This document shows, piece after piece, positions 1-10,511 of a DNA stretch of 64,000 nt. The notes under the pieces are model-generated. The model had not been told where the DNA came from. It was given only the letters and a program-made list of their open reading frames with translations, and made no database searches. Origin of the DNA: Hysterangium stoloniferum (taxonomy: Eukaryota; Basidiomycota; Agaricomycetes; Hysterangiales; Hysterangiaceae); assembly GCA_015178975.1 (NCBI GenBank), contig WHVD01000008.1, forward strand, positions 558,001-622,000, in the 5' to 3' direction. Every line of letters begins with the position of its first letter. Within the stretch, counting starts at the first letter, position 1. The position numbers were made by a program, and so were the translations under genes.

Positions 1-150
1 CTCTCCCAGACGGTGACCTCATAGACGGTGACCTCATAGGTCTCTTCCCTTCAGCAATCGCATGTTGAGTATGCTGTTCTACATTAGAGCTTCCCCCAGA
101 TAGTACATGATGAGTCTATCATATTATACCCATTTGAATGGTGTTTATTA

Positions 151-259
151 GAGAGTATTTGCAACTAATATATGTATATTAGCAAAACTGAATTGGTTCC
201 TGATATTCATATTAGGAACAATTCAGTTTAGCTAATATATATTAGTTGCAAATACTCTC
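151..259. repeat. Small hairpin MITE (109 bp)
   Basis: The two halves are near-perfect inverted copies (~50-nt arms beginning GAGAGTATTTGCAACTAAT) around a ~10-nt centre. A TA dinucleotide lies directly outside both ends (149-150 and 260-261), as expected of a TA-targeting Tc1/mariner-type MITE. No coding capacity. The structure is read directly; superfamily is inferred from the TA flanks only. Confidence 0.75.
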
Positions 260-426
260 TATTGCTATTGTTTGACTGTGATGATGGTGATGAAGTGGGA
301 CTTGGTGATATTAGAAATTATTTAAAGCAGAGATTACTTACCATGTAGCAGAGCTCCAACTTCACCTGAAGAGACCATCTAACCCAGATCCTAACATACC
401 ATACATGTAGCCCCATACCCATTTCA

Positions 427-615
427 TATTAGTAAAGGTTCCTGATGACTCCATCATATTCCAGTGTAATGAGTCAGCAGCTCACTAATGCTATGTTGTG
501 GGGCCAGCAACTTGATATCCCATATCCGGAAATATTAGTAATTAGTTAGTATTTATTTAGTATAAAAGACACATTAACATCTTGAATAAGATACTATAAT
601 CATCTTTTGACTACA
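427..615 (+). mobile_element. Probable solo LTR (189 bp)
   Basis: Bounded by a 5-bp target duplication TTTCA (422-426 and 616-620); the sister repeat at 55.18 kb has a single TTTCA and no insert, so the insertion is demonstrated by an empty site. It contains a TATAAAAG box (~560) and ends CA. The 5' end reads TATTAG, which could be a mutated TGTTAG. LTR nature is inferred from size, target duplication and TATA box. Confidence 0.6.
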
Positions 616-751
616 TTTCATTCTTTGGCTGTGCCATTGGCTGAATCTTCACATTCATTCATAATGTCCACATCATGTAATGCAGATTCTATCAGTCTAT
701 CTTGGGGCAGGTACTCCTCCATCTACTTTTTGCATCCTATGCCCATTGAGT

Positions 752-1273
752 AATCGTCTTGCAACTTCATATACATATTTTAATACTATATGTCTAGTAT
801 ATTATGATGTTATAACTCCAAAATTTGACCTACAGCATGTTTCCCAAAATTGCAGTCCATTTGAGCTTGCGAACCAATTCATGAGCCAACAAATGTGTCA
901 CTCCCAATGAGCTTGCAATATGTTGTTTTACATGTATCTAGGTAGTAAAAAATGACAGTGCCTGGCTTTTGCTGTCTAAATACCAGCTGCAAACCTGTAT
1001 GAGGGTAGTTGTATGTATTTACTCGGCAACCTCACTCACATTAACTCTGACCGCAAAAGCCAGGCACTGTCATTTTTTACTACCTAGACACATGTAAAAC
1101 AACATATTACAAGCTCATTGGGAGTGACACATCTGTTGGCTCATGAATTGGTTTGCAAGCTCAAATGGACTGCAATTTTGGAAAACATGCTGTAGGTCAA
1201 AATTTGGAGTTATAACATCATAATATACTAGATATATAGTATTAAAATACGTATATGAAGTTACAAGACAATT
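752..1273. mobile_element. Foldback element with 221-bp terminal inverted repeats
   Basis: Left arm 752-972 and right arm 1053-1273 (221 bp each) are near-identical inverted copies around an 80-bp loop. Termini resemble TCTTGYAACTTCATATAC. The paralogous repeat at 55.31 kb is continuous across this point (its GAGTAATTGTCC has no insert), so this is a genuine insertion. No transposase is present, so it is non-autonomous. Family unknown. Confidence 0.8.
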
Positions 1274-1545
1274 GGTCAATTATTGAGCAAGCTACGAGGT
1301 TCGCAACTTTCAGCAATATTTCCATGCAAATCTAATGTGTGCCTTACATAATGCAAAGTGCTGTAATCTGAGCTGCTGCTCTTCAAACCCAATCCTGGAC
1401 ACATGCCCCTTGACAGTCTTCGACAGTCCACTTCAGTTCATTACTACTACAATTAGCACCGCTATAACATGGAATAGATGAGGATCAATGGATAAAGGTT
1501 ATGGTCTTCGACTGTTTGCTTGAATTCATTACTGCTACCATTAGC

Positions 1546-1884
1546 ACATCAGGAAAATGTTTTCGGTACTTGATCTCCCTTATTGCACTTAATCATATTT
1601 AAGGTAAGTAAGGTAAATAAGCCAGCATTTCGCACTTGAAATGCCCTTGAAAATTTTTACTGCAAGTACAATTCATGTAATTTAAGGCAACATACTGATT
1701 TCAAGGGCTCCAAGCTGGAGTAAGAAGAAAATGGCAAATAATGTATATTTGATATGTAAGAGCACTCAAGTACAGGTCTAAGGTAGAAGTTCAGGACTCT
1801 TCAGCATGCATAAGGTATGTAAGTACAAAAAGGTACGAAGGATGTTCACCCAGGTCTAGACCATGAAAACCAGACCAATCACAA
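1546..1884 (+). repeat. ACATCAGG-terminus repeat, copy 1
   Basis: Starts ACATCAGGAAAATGTTTTCG. An inverted copy of the whole segment lies at 56341-56684, and the same terminus starts a more divergent copy near 52987 and ends another near 52697. The recurring sharp terminus suggests a mobile element end; no partner terminus or coding region was identified. 1885-2346 holds no gene; it contains a ~25-bp sequence (ATAGTATAATGGACT core) twice, about 130 bp apart. Confidence 0.6.
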
Positions 1885-2351
1885 ACACCAAGGTCTTCAA
1901 CGACCCCGAGTAGTTCAAAACCTCGTCAAAGACCTGCTAGTCTGGAACATGTTGTAGACAAAAGAAAATTGCCTCAAGATGCCAGAAAGGTATTGTGATA
2001 AGTGATTTCAATAGGGACACAATAGTCCCATAACCTGTTGAATATGATACCCTAGCTTTGTATATTCATAGTATAATGGACTCGGCATTAGGTACCTAGA
2101 ATGTAGTTCTAGTACATGTGAGATTAGTTAAGGAAATGGTCTATTTGATAAATAGAACAGCTCACCTCAGTCTCATATATTCGTAGTATAATGGACTGAG
2201 GCAAAGCTATAATTGACACCTGATATATATGTGTGTGATGGTTGATGTGACTGTGATTAGTACAGAGGATGTAATGGGGGCAAAGGGAATATTTGTTTGC
2301 CTGATTTCGGATTCAATTGTCCCTAATACATATAGAAGTATATGCGGTGTC

Positions 2352-3156
2352 TGTTAAGGGTGCGTACACAGAGGGTTTCCAGAGAAACCCACGGGAAATC
2401 TGGTAGGACTTGGCTTCAGCTTATAGGCTGCACCCTCGTGAGATCATCTTGTCCAATTTCAAATGGGCAGACCAGAATACCAGGGAGTCCAGGTGGGTTT
2501 GTGGGTCAAGAGGTCGGGGAATTGAGATAGATAAGTCGGAGGTTGAGTGATAGATGCGTTGGAGCCCATGACCTCCAACTAGTGAGAGTGGTGTGATTCA
2601 AAGAGAAGTTTAGAGCAGAAAATATACTAAGATTACTGGAGAGAATCTAAGCTGATTTTCTGACTGGATTGTATGTACAACACATCTGCCAGACTATATA
2701 GACTGTGGAATGAATAACATACCAAATCCAGTAATAATGAAAACAAAACTAACAAACATAAAACGAGATAAGTAAACACCAAACTTGGTGGTAGGAACAG
2801 GATGGAACAGAGTGGAGTCTGAATTGTGACAGGTCATAAAACCATAATGGGAACAGAGCGGGAGTGGAATCCAAATTGTGACAGGTCATTTGACTATAAT
2901 GGGAATGGGGCTCAGTTAGAGGGATGATGGATTTTCCGAGCAGGGTCTGGTGACTGATGTGTGGGACAGAGTCAGACATAGACAGGGACGGAGTCTGGCA
3001 GGTATTCCCATGACTGATACATGAAGTAACAAAGTCAAATGTGGACAAGTCTGACGTACAGAGTCCAGTGGGAATTCCGGTAAACTGACAATTGGTGCAT
3101 ATAGGGTGCGGGTATAAGTTAATGCCCAGAGTCTGGCAGGATTTCCAGTCGTAACA
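2352..3156 (-). mobile_element. A1 3' LTR (LTR-A family, 805 bp)
   Basis: Runs TGTTAAGG...GTAACA on the plus strand, i.e. TGTTAC...TTAACA in element sense. Matches the LTRs at 18482-20110, 32533-33640 and 40057-40861. Contains the LTR promoter TATA-like region and AGTCAGAAAAT word (minus strand, ~2650-2690) and the conserved GCTGAAGCCAAGTCC box (2405-2440, minus). ORF-like stretches inside (2342-2530, 2749-3048) are not genes. Confidence 0.85.
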
Positions 3157-3175
3157 GTACCCTCCCTTTATGCTG
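3157..3175 (-). promoter_or_regulatory. A1 polypurine tract
   Basis: Directly adjacent to the 3' LTR; in element sense it reads AAAGGGAGGGTAC just before TGTTAC, identical to the A2 tract at 40044-40056. This is the expected plus-strand primer of a Ty3/gypsy element. Confidence 0.75.
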
Positions 3176-3265
3176 AAGTCCTAAAGAGGCTCTAGATCTT
3201 GATAAGGTTTTGTCAGCTACATGCATGTGTCAGAAGTCATGTCAGTTACACGTATGTGTTAAAAG

Positions 3266-3313
3266 TCACATGATCTGGAAGGTAAGGTTCAGATGCGATG
3301 AGCCTATATAAAA
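3266..3313 (+). promoter_or_regulatory. Promoter of the opposite-strand gene of A1
   Basis: A TCACATGA site (3266-3273) is followed ~32 nt downstream by TATATAAAA (3305-3313), and the first ATG of the gene lies at 3396. The same pair of sites, in the same order, precedes the equivalent genes in B1 and A2. The function of TCACATGA (contains the E-box CACATG) is inferred from this three-way conservation. Confidence 0.6.
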
Positions 3314-3395
3314 AATTGAAAAAATGAAATTTTCTTCTTCTTTATTACCCCCATCTTCGACATAAATGGGTCCAAAGCCAATGCCGAGAAAACCA

Positions 3396-5395
3396 ATGCC
3401 GACTGCCAGGCCCTCCATGGGCACTCCATATTGGGTGCCTCTCACTGTGGCCCAAATTCTGGCACAGCGAGAGGAACAGCGCCAACAATGAGAAGAGGTG
3501 GAGAGGGAGGCCGAGGAGGTCAAGGAGGCCTTGGACAGGGAATATCAGGTGGCATTGGCTGCAGAGAAAGCAGCTGAGGAGCAGAGGAAGAAGGATGAGG
3601 AGGAGGCTGTGTGGGTTGCCACGGAGAAAGCCTGGGTGGCTGTGGATAGGGCCACAGTTACCATGGGCAAAGTAAGTCCCATAGATATAACATGTCATTT
3701 TAACTGACTTGGTATTTTCAGCACAAGGTGACAGAGGTTGAGTTGGAGTCTGAGGGGGAGCCGGAGAGCCTGTCAGGAACTGGAAAACCCGCCGGCCTCC
3801 GGGCCCCCGGACCCCATTCCTACATGCTCCCGACCCTCTATATTGTATAGTTACAACAGGAATTCCTGCCGGAGCCCACACGTTAACTTGTTTATGCCTG
3901 ACTCTCTGTACGCACCCACCTGTCTGCACCTAATCCTCTGTGTCTCATACACCAGTCCTCGGACTCCACTGGACTCCGGACTCCACTCTATGTACACCCG
4001 ACACTCTGTGTCTTATGTACCAGTCACCGGACTCCAACCGGACTCCTGGAACCCCTCTAACAGAGCATAGAACCCCACTCCTGTTATGATCTGTCTCTGC
4101 GTCTCACACACCAGTCATTGAAAAACCCACCGGACTCCACCGGACCTCATGCACATCAAACCTGTCTATACCCGACACTATCTTGTGCACCAAGTCACCG
4201 GACTCCGACCGGACTTCCGGAACCCCTCTAACTGAGCCCCGCTCCAGTTATGGTTAAATGACCTGTCATGATTCATTCTCCGCTCCCATTCCATTCTGTC
4301 CCTAATTCCCAGTTTAGTATTTACTTGTTTTGTTTTATGTTTAATAGTTCTGCCTCTCATTAATACCGGATTTGGTATTATTACATTTCACAGTCTATAT
4401 AAGTCTGCTATATTCATGTACTTAGAATCCAGTTTCAATCTCGAACAAGTTTTCCCCCGAACAAGTTTGACCCTTGAACAAGCTTTCCCTCAATCCCAGT
4501 CTCTAGTCCTCTTGTCTGTCTGCATGCTCAATTCCTGGAACTCCCACGGGAACTCTGGAATCTATATCTCCTTGCATGCATTCTGTCAGTTCAAAATATG
4601 GACGCCCGAATGAGTGTACGAGGGTGCAGCCTATAAGCTGAAGCCAAGTCCATCTCAGTCATACCCATTCTCTGGTAACTATTCTGATACGACACTCCCT
4701 TGTACTACTAATGTTCCCGGAAACTCCCCGGACCTATTACCCGGGGAGTCCGTGGGACTATTACCCGGAAAGTGTGTGTTCAGAATATAGTTACCGGAGA
4801 AACCTCTGCAGGACTATCCATGGAGATTTGTTCGGCAACTTAACAGAGCCCCCAGAAGGTAAGTATCGGGTCTGTGGGAATTCCAGGAAGCTAACCACAG
4901 CAACAGAAGCGGCACCAGTCTGCCTACCTGCGAGGAACAACCCATGGTGCTCCAGTTGTAATGACTGGAACATTGATTGCACTTGAAAGTCTGGGTGGGG
5001 ACTGGGCTGTTTCCAGTGTGTGCACCTCAAAGTGAGGTGCTCACTCATTCACGAGCAGCCCACGGGGTCTTGTGGCATGGGAAGCAAGTGGGTCAGATGG
5101 GAATTTGGGACTAGATCAGGTTTTGGGGCAGATCACCAAGGGCATAGAGGCCCAAAACAAGTTGCTGAGGAAGAGCAACAAGGTGCAAATAGTAGCCGCC
5201 AATGAGCTCCATGGGCTCTGTGATGAGTTTTGGAAATTCCTTGTGGAGTATGGTGGCTATGTGTATGAAGAGCCACAGATTGGAAGTTCTGAGGATGCCA
5301 GGTCAGATGAGGATGGGATGCCCATGGAGATAGCGGAGCTCCCTCAGGAGATGGCTGACGTGGGGAAAAAACACAGTCCCATAAATGTAGACTGA
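3396..5395 (+). pseudogene. Opposite-strand coiled-coil / Zn(II)2Cys6-like gene of element A1
   Basis: Three exons on the strand opposite to gag-pol. Exon 1 (3396-3671) encodes a short N-terminus and a highly charged E/K/A-rich coiled coil; a TGA interrupts it near residue 32. Intron 3672-3721 is GTAAGT...TTTTCAG. Exon 2 (acidic, rich in E/S) is split by a solo LTR at 3771-4845 and resumes at 4851. Exon 3 (4907-5395) carries C-X2-C-X6-C-X9-C-X2-C-X6-C, the Zn(II)2Cys6 spacing of fungal GAL4-type DNA-binding domains, with one TGA inside the cluster, then a helical region (LLRKSNKV, EFWKFLVEYGGYVYEEP) and an acidic tail ending NVD. Known: that Cys spacing binds two zinc ions in fungal regulators. 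Inferred: a DNA-binding accessory protein of the retrotransposon. Inactivated here by two stops and the insertion. Confidence 0.7.
3771..4845 (+). mobile_element. Solo LTR (1075 bp, relative of LTR-A)
   Basis: Starts TGTCAGGAACTGG, ends GGCAACTTAACA, and is flanked by the 5-bp target duplication GAGCC (3766-3770, 4846-4850). The intact counterpart in A2 (near 39440) reads through with one GAGCC. It shares the LTR-A start and the GCTGAAGCCAAGTCC box (4622-4653) but is 270 bp longer. ORFs inside it are not genes. Confidence 0.85.
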
Positions 5396-5851
5396 ATAAA
5401 ATAAAACTTGATAATAATTTGTTTGAAAATAAAAGTAAAGCGTGAAAAACATAAGAATCAAAGTCTGCAGGAAATCCACTTAGGACTTGAAAGACATGTC
5501 AGAAACCTGTAAAAGCAAAGAGAGACATAGGGTGACAGGGAATAATGAGAATGAGTCCAAATGTAACATGGGGTCTGTGGAGTGTGGTCAGAGAGAAGAT
5601 AGTGGTCCGGGTTTGAGCAGGTAAGCTGTGTGAAAGTCAGTAACGATTTCCATGGCATTACTGAGTTCTGTGGCCAAAATCCATGAAGTTTTTCATTGGT
5701 GCCCTTGTAACCCACCCACTTGACCAAGTAAAGCAGTTTACAAGTGTGTCAATGCTTGTCAATTTTTGAATCTAAATTTTGTGAGATTTCAAACTCAGGT
5801 TCTCCATCAATAATGACTGGAGGAGGCAGAGATTGCATGTGATCTGGGATA
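5396..5851 (-). pseudogene. A1 integrase tail with chromodomain (truncated)
   Basis: In element sense this begins in the region before the chromodomain (PPPVIID-like, then EFEIS) and continues through a chromodomain with LVKWVGYKGT, followed by the post-chromodomain stretch and 3' UTR; it aligns with A2 at 38405-38900. Frameshift and stops are present. Homology stops abruptly at 5851, where the B1-associated deletion begins. The chromodomain places the element in the chromovirus lineage, whose chromodomain is known to guide integration. Confidence 0.75.
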
Positions 5852-6004
5852 AGGAAAGCTATGATGTCATGCTTATGTCATCATGTAGGTCAGATGTATA
5901 CCTCTTACCTCTGATTTATTCAGAATTTTATCTATTTTATTTCTGGAGCTGTAAACCCATCTTTCCAATTTCACCAAACATCCAGATGCTTTTTTGGGTC
6001 ACTG
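5852..6004. other. Filler sequence at deletion junction
   Basis: About 150 bp that match neither A1 integrase nor the B-family LTR. They lie exactly where A1 loses ~2.5 kb and B1 loses the first ~220 bp of its 5' LTR. The right edge reads CACTGTA next to LTR sequence. Probably a deletion with inserted filler, or remains of another insertion. Confidence 0.5.
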
Positions 6005-6501
6005 TACGTCTATCTATATTTGTAGTCCTCGAACTATTTCCTTTTATCGTAATTCCGCTCTCGGTTATCATCGGCCTCCGAACTAATCATAAACTTCCCG
6101 TTCCTAGTCGAGCTTATTGTTAATGCCGTTTTCCACCTTTCTCCCTGTTAGTATTTTCTAGATGCCTGTTACTTGTATATGAACCCGCTGTAGTAGGCAA
6201 TCAGAATATTGACTCAGAATACCCTCATACGTCTGTAACAGCCTCATACTAAGAATCCCCCCATCCGCCTTTGCGTGCGCTTGCCCACTCCCACCCCTGA
6301 CCCCTTGGCCCGACACTCGACTTGTCCTTCGGTCCCGATCAGTATGTCGCCAAAAGGAACTCTTTAGGATTAGTCTTCGCCCGTCCAAAATCTAAGGACA
6401 CCCTACAGATATTTGCGAGGGCACAGCACATAAGCTGAAGCCAAGTCCTTCCGATTGGTCCCTGTCGGCCACCGACATTAGTCAGTTTTCAGTTCTTAAC
6501 A
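6005..6501 (+). mobile_element. B1 5' LTR (LTR-B family), 5'-truncated
   Basis: Matches 13657-14795 minus the nested solo LTR; the first ~220 bp of the family LTR are missing. Contains TATATG (~6176), the self-primer word AATCAGAATAT (6199-6209), the GCTGAAGCCAAGTCC box (~6432-6449) and the terminus CTTAACA at 6501. Confidence 0.8.
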
Positions 6502-6503
6502 GT

Positions 6504-6514
6504 ATATTCTGATT
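6504..6514 (+). promoter_or_regulatory. B1 primer-binding site, self-priming type
   Basis: Two bases after the LTR end lies ATATTCTGATT, the exact reverse complement of AATCAGAATAT at 6199-6209, which sits just downstream of the LTR TATA box where the transcript should begin. This is the Tf1-type arrangement in which the RNA 5' end folds back to prime reverse transcription. I do not recognise a tRNA 3' end complement here. Confidence 0.65.
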
Positions 6515-6539
6515 TCACACTCGCATTTTCTGTTTAATC

Positions 6540-7775
6540 ATGCCTCTGAGAAAAAATGCCAAGCCAAGTGGCGAAGCAGAATCTTCCACTCTCAAGTCTC
6601 CTTTCCTGTATACAGCCCGAGCTACTCAGAGAACCCCATTACCAGAAACCTCCAAAGAATCTCGCTTTGTGGAGATTACCGGCGATGCTGAAGAAGTAAC
6701 TGAAGCAACCGAACCCGAAGCAACTGAAGAGATTCACAACCAACCAACTCCGGAACATGAACCCAAGGATGGCGACCAACCTCAGGCTAGTGGTTCCAAG
6801 AAGTCTGCGAAAAAGAAACCAGCTCTCGACCCTGAAGAGACATGGGAATTGTTCTCAGGTACTCTAGGATCCCTTAACGAATTCCTTAGAAGCAATATCA
6901 AGGAAAAGGAACCTGGGCAAACCTGAGTCAACAAACCCGAACCATTCACTGGCTCAAACCCGAAGAAATTGCCGACATTTCTTATGCAATGTCAATTCAA
7001 CTTTCGGGACTGCCTGGCTGCATTCGCAATGGATGACCGAAAGGTAAACTTCGCACTCTCGTACCTTAAGGATTCCGCAGCAGCCTGGTTTGAACCCGCA
7101 TTCTCTGGCCTCACCTCCGAAGACCCCGATTGGCTTCACGATTGGGATGCCTTTGTTGAGGAACTCAAAACCAACTTCGGTCCCTACAACCAAGCCGGCG
7201 ATGCTGAAACTGCGCTTTCCAATCTCAAAATGAAAGACACCCAGCGCATCACTGATTACATCGTCCAGTTCAACAACCTCGCTGTGCGTTGTGACTGGGG
7301 CGATTTGGCCCTCCATTACCAGTTTTACTCCAGCCTTCCGTCTCGCCTCAAAGATGAAGTTTCCAAAGGAGAGACCAGCAAGCCGAAGACCCTCCCTCTC
7401 ATGTGTCTGAAAGCCCAAAACGCAGATGCCTGATACTGGGAATGACATTCAGAAATTAGTCGCGAAAACCCCTTGGACAAGAAATCATCAGACAATAAGA
7501 ATGCCAACAAGTCTGGTAATCAAAACACCAACAACAGTGGCAACTCGACCTCCGATAAGAAGTCTGAAAACAAAGGGTCTAATGACAAAAAAGGCAAGGG
7601 AAAACAGTCGAATAAGTCTCAAGACAAAGACAAACCCGACTTAACTGGCAAACTCGGCTCTGATGGCAAGCTCCTACCACAGGAAAAGCAACGCCGAATG
7701 GACAACAACCTTTGTTTGTTGTGCGCAGATCCCAGACACCGAGTCGCTGCGTGCCCAAAGGCCACAAAAGCCTGA
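6540..7775 (+). pseudogene. B1 gag (nucleocapsid with CCHC knuckle)
   Basis: ATG at 6540 follows the primer site by 25 nt. The N-terminus is acidic and disordered (E/T/P-rich). The Retrotrans_gag core follows at 6954-7433 (FLMQCQFNF, DWDAFVEEL, ITDYIVQFNNLA), then an N/S/K-rich linker and a zinc knuckle CLLCADPRHRVAAC (C-X2-C-X4-H-X4-C). Stops at ~6925 and ~7431 and a frame change break it. The equivalent A2 protein (33676-34955) has the same order. Known role: capsid and RNA packaging. Confidence 0.85.
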
Positions 7776-7879
7776 TCGGCCAATACGGCCACAACCTCAC
7801 AACCGGCTAAGCCAGCTGCCGAGTCGAAAAAAGATTAAGCAACTCTCTGGATTCTGTGCGGTTGGAGAGTTGCATTGAA

Positions 7880-9838
7880 TCTCCTCGCACACCGGAAAAT
7901 TGTCACCTTAACGCATCCGCTTTGTATGATCCTAATTCCTTGTTCATAAATCTTACTTCGGAACCTCTCGGGAGTCTCACTTTTTGAGCCCTCATAGATT
8001 CAGGTTCAACCCATTGTTTTATAGATACAAGTTTTTCCCGAAAAAATCAGTTAAAAACCTATGCAATAGACCCGATTCCGCTCTGACTCTTTGATGGTAC
8101 CTCAAACTCTGTAATCTTGCAAGCCTGCGAACTCCGACTTCGGTTCTCATGTGGAACCTTTCAGACAGTTACGTTTTTTGTAACACAGTTGGACCCGAGT
8201 TGCTCTGTGGTTCTAGGACATAACTGGCTCACCTGCTACAATCCGTTGATTGATTGGGTATTGGGCAGTATCCATTTCTGAACCCCATTGGCACCCAATA
8301 CGACTGGTCCGTTTCTGCCTGTTTCGGCAAATATGGCCTCTACAGCACCTCTGGCCCCTGTGGCAAATCCGAGCTCTCCGCTGCCCGTCTCTCTAATAAA
8401 CGCCACAGCTTTTATGAGAGCCATTAAGTTGGATGGCTCTCGAGCATTTACAGTCAATCTTAAAGTTGACGAAGTCACCGGTCACTTTGCATCCCCAGTG
8501 GCCAAACCAATTGCAGATTTGGAAGGTGTTCCCAAAAAATACCATGAATTTGCAGATGTCTTCAGTAAACAAAAAGCTGATCGACTCGCCCCTCACAGGC
8601 CTTACAATTTGAAAATTGATATTGAAGATGGTTCACATCCACCCCTAGGCCCAGTTTATCCTCTCTCGCAGTCCGAATTATCGGCTATCTGAGATTTCTT
8701 GGATGAACATTTGGCTATAGGTTTTATCCGACCCTCAAAGTCTCCTTATGGAGCCCCTGTCCTATTCGTTCGGAAAAAAAATGGTTCCCTTTGGCTTTGT
8801 GTTGACTTTTGAGGACTAAATGTGATCACTCGAAAAGATAAGTACCCATTACCACTAATCTCCGATTTACTTGATGCCCCTCGGAAGGCCCGAATTTATA
8901 CAAAGATAGATCTCAAGCACGCCTATCATTTGGTTCAGATTGCCGAAGGCGATGAATGGAAAACGGCTTTTCGCACTCGCTATGGCTCCTTTGAATGGTT
9001 AGTGATGCCTTTCGGCCTCACCAACACTCCGTTGGTCTTTCAATGTTTTATCAACAACGTCTTTTCTGACCTCCTCAATGTCTTTGTCATTGTGTACTTA
9101 GACGACATCCTCATATTCTCTGAAGATCCTACACTTCATGATGAACATGTTCATGAAGTCCTCCGAAGACTCCGAAAACATGGTCTTTTTGCGAATGGTA
9201 AAAAATGTTCCTTTGATGTCGACACAGTTGAATATTTAGGTTTTATGATGGGACCTGACAGTCTCCGCATGGACGACTCTAAAATTCAAGTCATTCAAGA
9301 TTGGCCGGAACCCCGAAAGGTTAAAGATATTCAGTCCTTTTTAGGCTTTGCCAATTTTTATCATCATTTCATTCACAACTACTCAAAAATTACTGTTCCA
9401 CTCACTCGTCTTACTTGCAAAGACGCCCCATGGATTTTCTCTGAAGAATGCCGATCGGCATTCCAGGAATTGAAAAGTGTGTTTACATTTGCCCCTATTT
9501 TGTCGCACTGGAAGCCTGACGTTCAACTCATCGTGGAAACTGATGCCTTGGACTATGTGCTTGCTGTGATATTGTCCATTCTGGACACCAATGGTGAAGT
9601 ACACCCAGTAGCTTTTCTGTCTCGCACATTTTCGGTGCCCGAACTCAACTATGATGTTCACGATAAGGAACTACTTGCAATATTTGAAGCTTTCAAGACA
9701 TGGCGACATTATTTGGAAGGATCGGCCCACCCGGTAGATGTTATTACAGACCACAAAAATTTAGTTTACTTTTCAACCACAAAACTTCTCACCGGTCGAC
9801 AAGCTCGATGGTCCAAATACCTCTCCGCTTTCAACATG
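7880..9838 (+). pseudogene. B1 protease, reverse transcriptase and RNase H
   Basis: Aspartic protease near 7985-8025 (ALIDSGSTHCF, active-site DSG, preceded by an in-frame stop) and GHNWL near 8218. RT starts near 8690 ([21 protein letters not shown]), with stops at ~8690 and ~8812, then an open stretch 8822-9877 with [16 protein letters not shown], the intact catalytic YLDD, and FLGFANFY. RNase H follows with VETDALDYVL, YDVHDKELLAI and DHKNLVYF. The AT-rich insert separates it from integrase at AFNM. Several premature stops are TGA, consistent with C-to-T decay of CGA. Confidence 0.9.
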
Positions 9839-9839
9839 G

Positions 9840-10511
9840 GAGGATATCTGAAAACTATTAAGTATACCAAATTCTAATATACTCTAAAGGTCATTTAAAC
9901 ATCTGAGATGTGATTCAAACATAATTTGGTTTTTAAAACTTTTTGAAAGTTTTAAACTCTCTCATACATTACAAACTAAAGAATCTTTCCGGACATGAGT
10001 AGACAATAAAAAAAATTAGTAGTTTGAAACACTAATACTTTTAAAAAATAGATACCTTTAGATAGTCCATTCCATGCATATGTATATCATTGGCACCTCT
10101 AAATACATATGTATTACTTCGGAATGGATCTGTTAATCTGAACAGATTTCTACTTGATTCAACATACCCAGAATATATAGGGGGTTTTACTTAATAAAGA
10201 CAGCTGTGATATGAAAAATTTCCAATAATATTTTACATATTTTACATGGAAATAACTACATTTCAACTTTTAAAAACCATGGTACTAATAAAAGTATTAG
10301 TAGGCATTGTAAAAGGAAGGAAATTATATACAATGGAATTTGTTAAATAACTATGGGTTGTATAAGATGTAATATGGAGAACTATTTCTGATGGTTATTT
10401 TTTGATGATATAATTGTTTCAGAATAGATATCACTATTTAAAGATGGAGTTTTGTAAAAATAAGACTTTTATTAGTAAATATTTGAGATTATAGTAATGA
10501 TAAACACCCTC
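9840..10511. mobile_element. AT-rich 672-bp unclassified insertion
   Basis: Flanked by the target duplication CATGG (9835-9839, 10512-10516) and interrupting the RNase H-integrase junction, which is continuous in A2. Ends are short imperfect inverted repeats (GAGGATATCT / GAGGGTGTTT). Much more AT-rich than the host element, no ORF, no TG...CA ends. Probably a non-autonomous DNA transposon; I could not assign a superfamily. Confidence 0.7.

Larger units (their letters stand above)
279..1545 (+). repeat. Dispersed unknown repeat, copy 1 (interrupted)
   Basis: The sequence from TGATGATGGTGATGAAGTGG to the CTACCATTAGCAC end recurs at 55031-55518 at high identity. Copy 1 is longer because it carries a 189-bp insertion at 427-615 and a 522-bp foldback element at 752-1273, both absent from the other copy. 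Its right end is cut at 1545, where a different repeat (ACATCAGGAAAATG terminus) begins. I see no convincing protein in it. Confidence 0.7.

Noticed and set aside
3738-4613. ORFs of 60-110 residues between 3.7 and 5.0 kb
   Set aside because: They lie inside the solo LTR 3771-4845 and have no counterpart in other copies.
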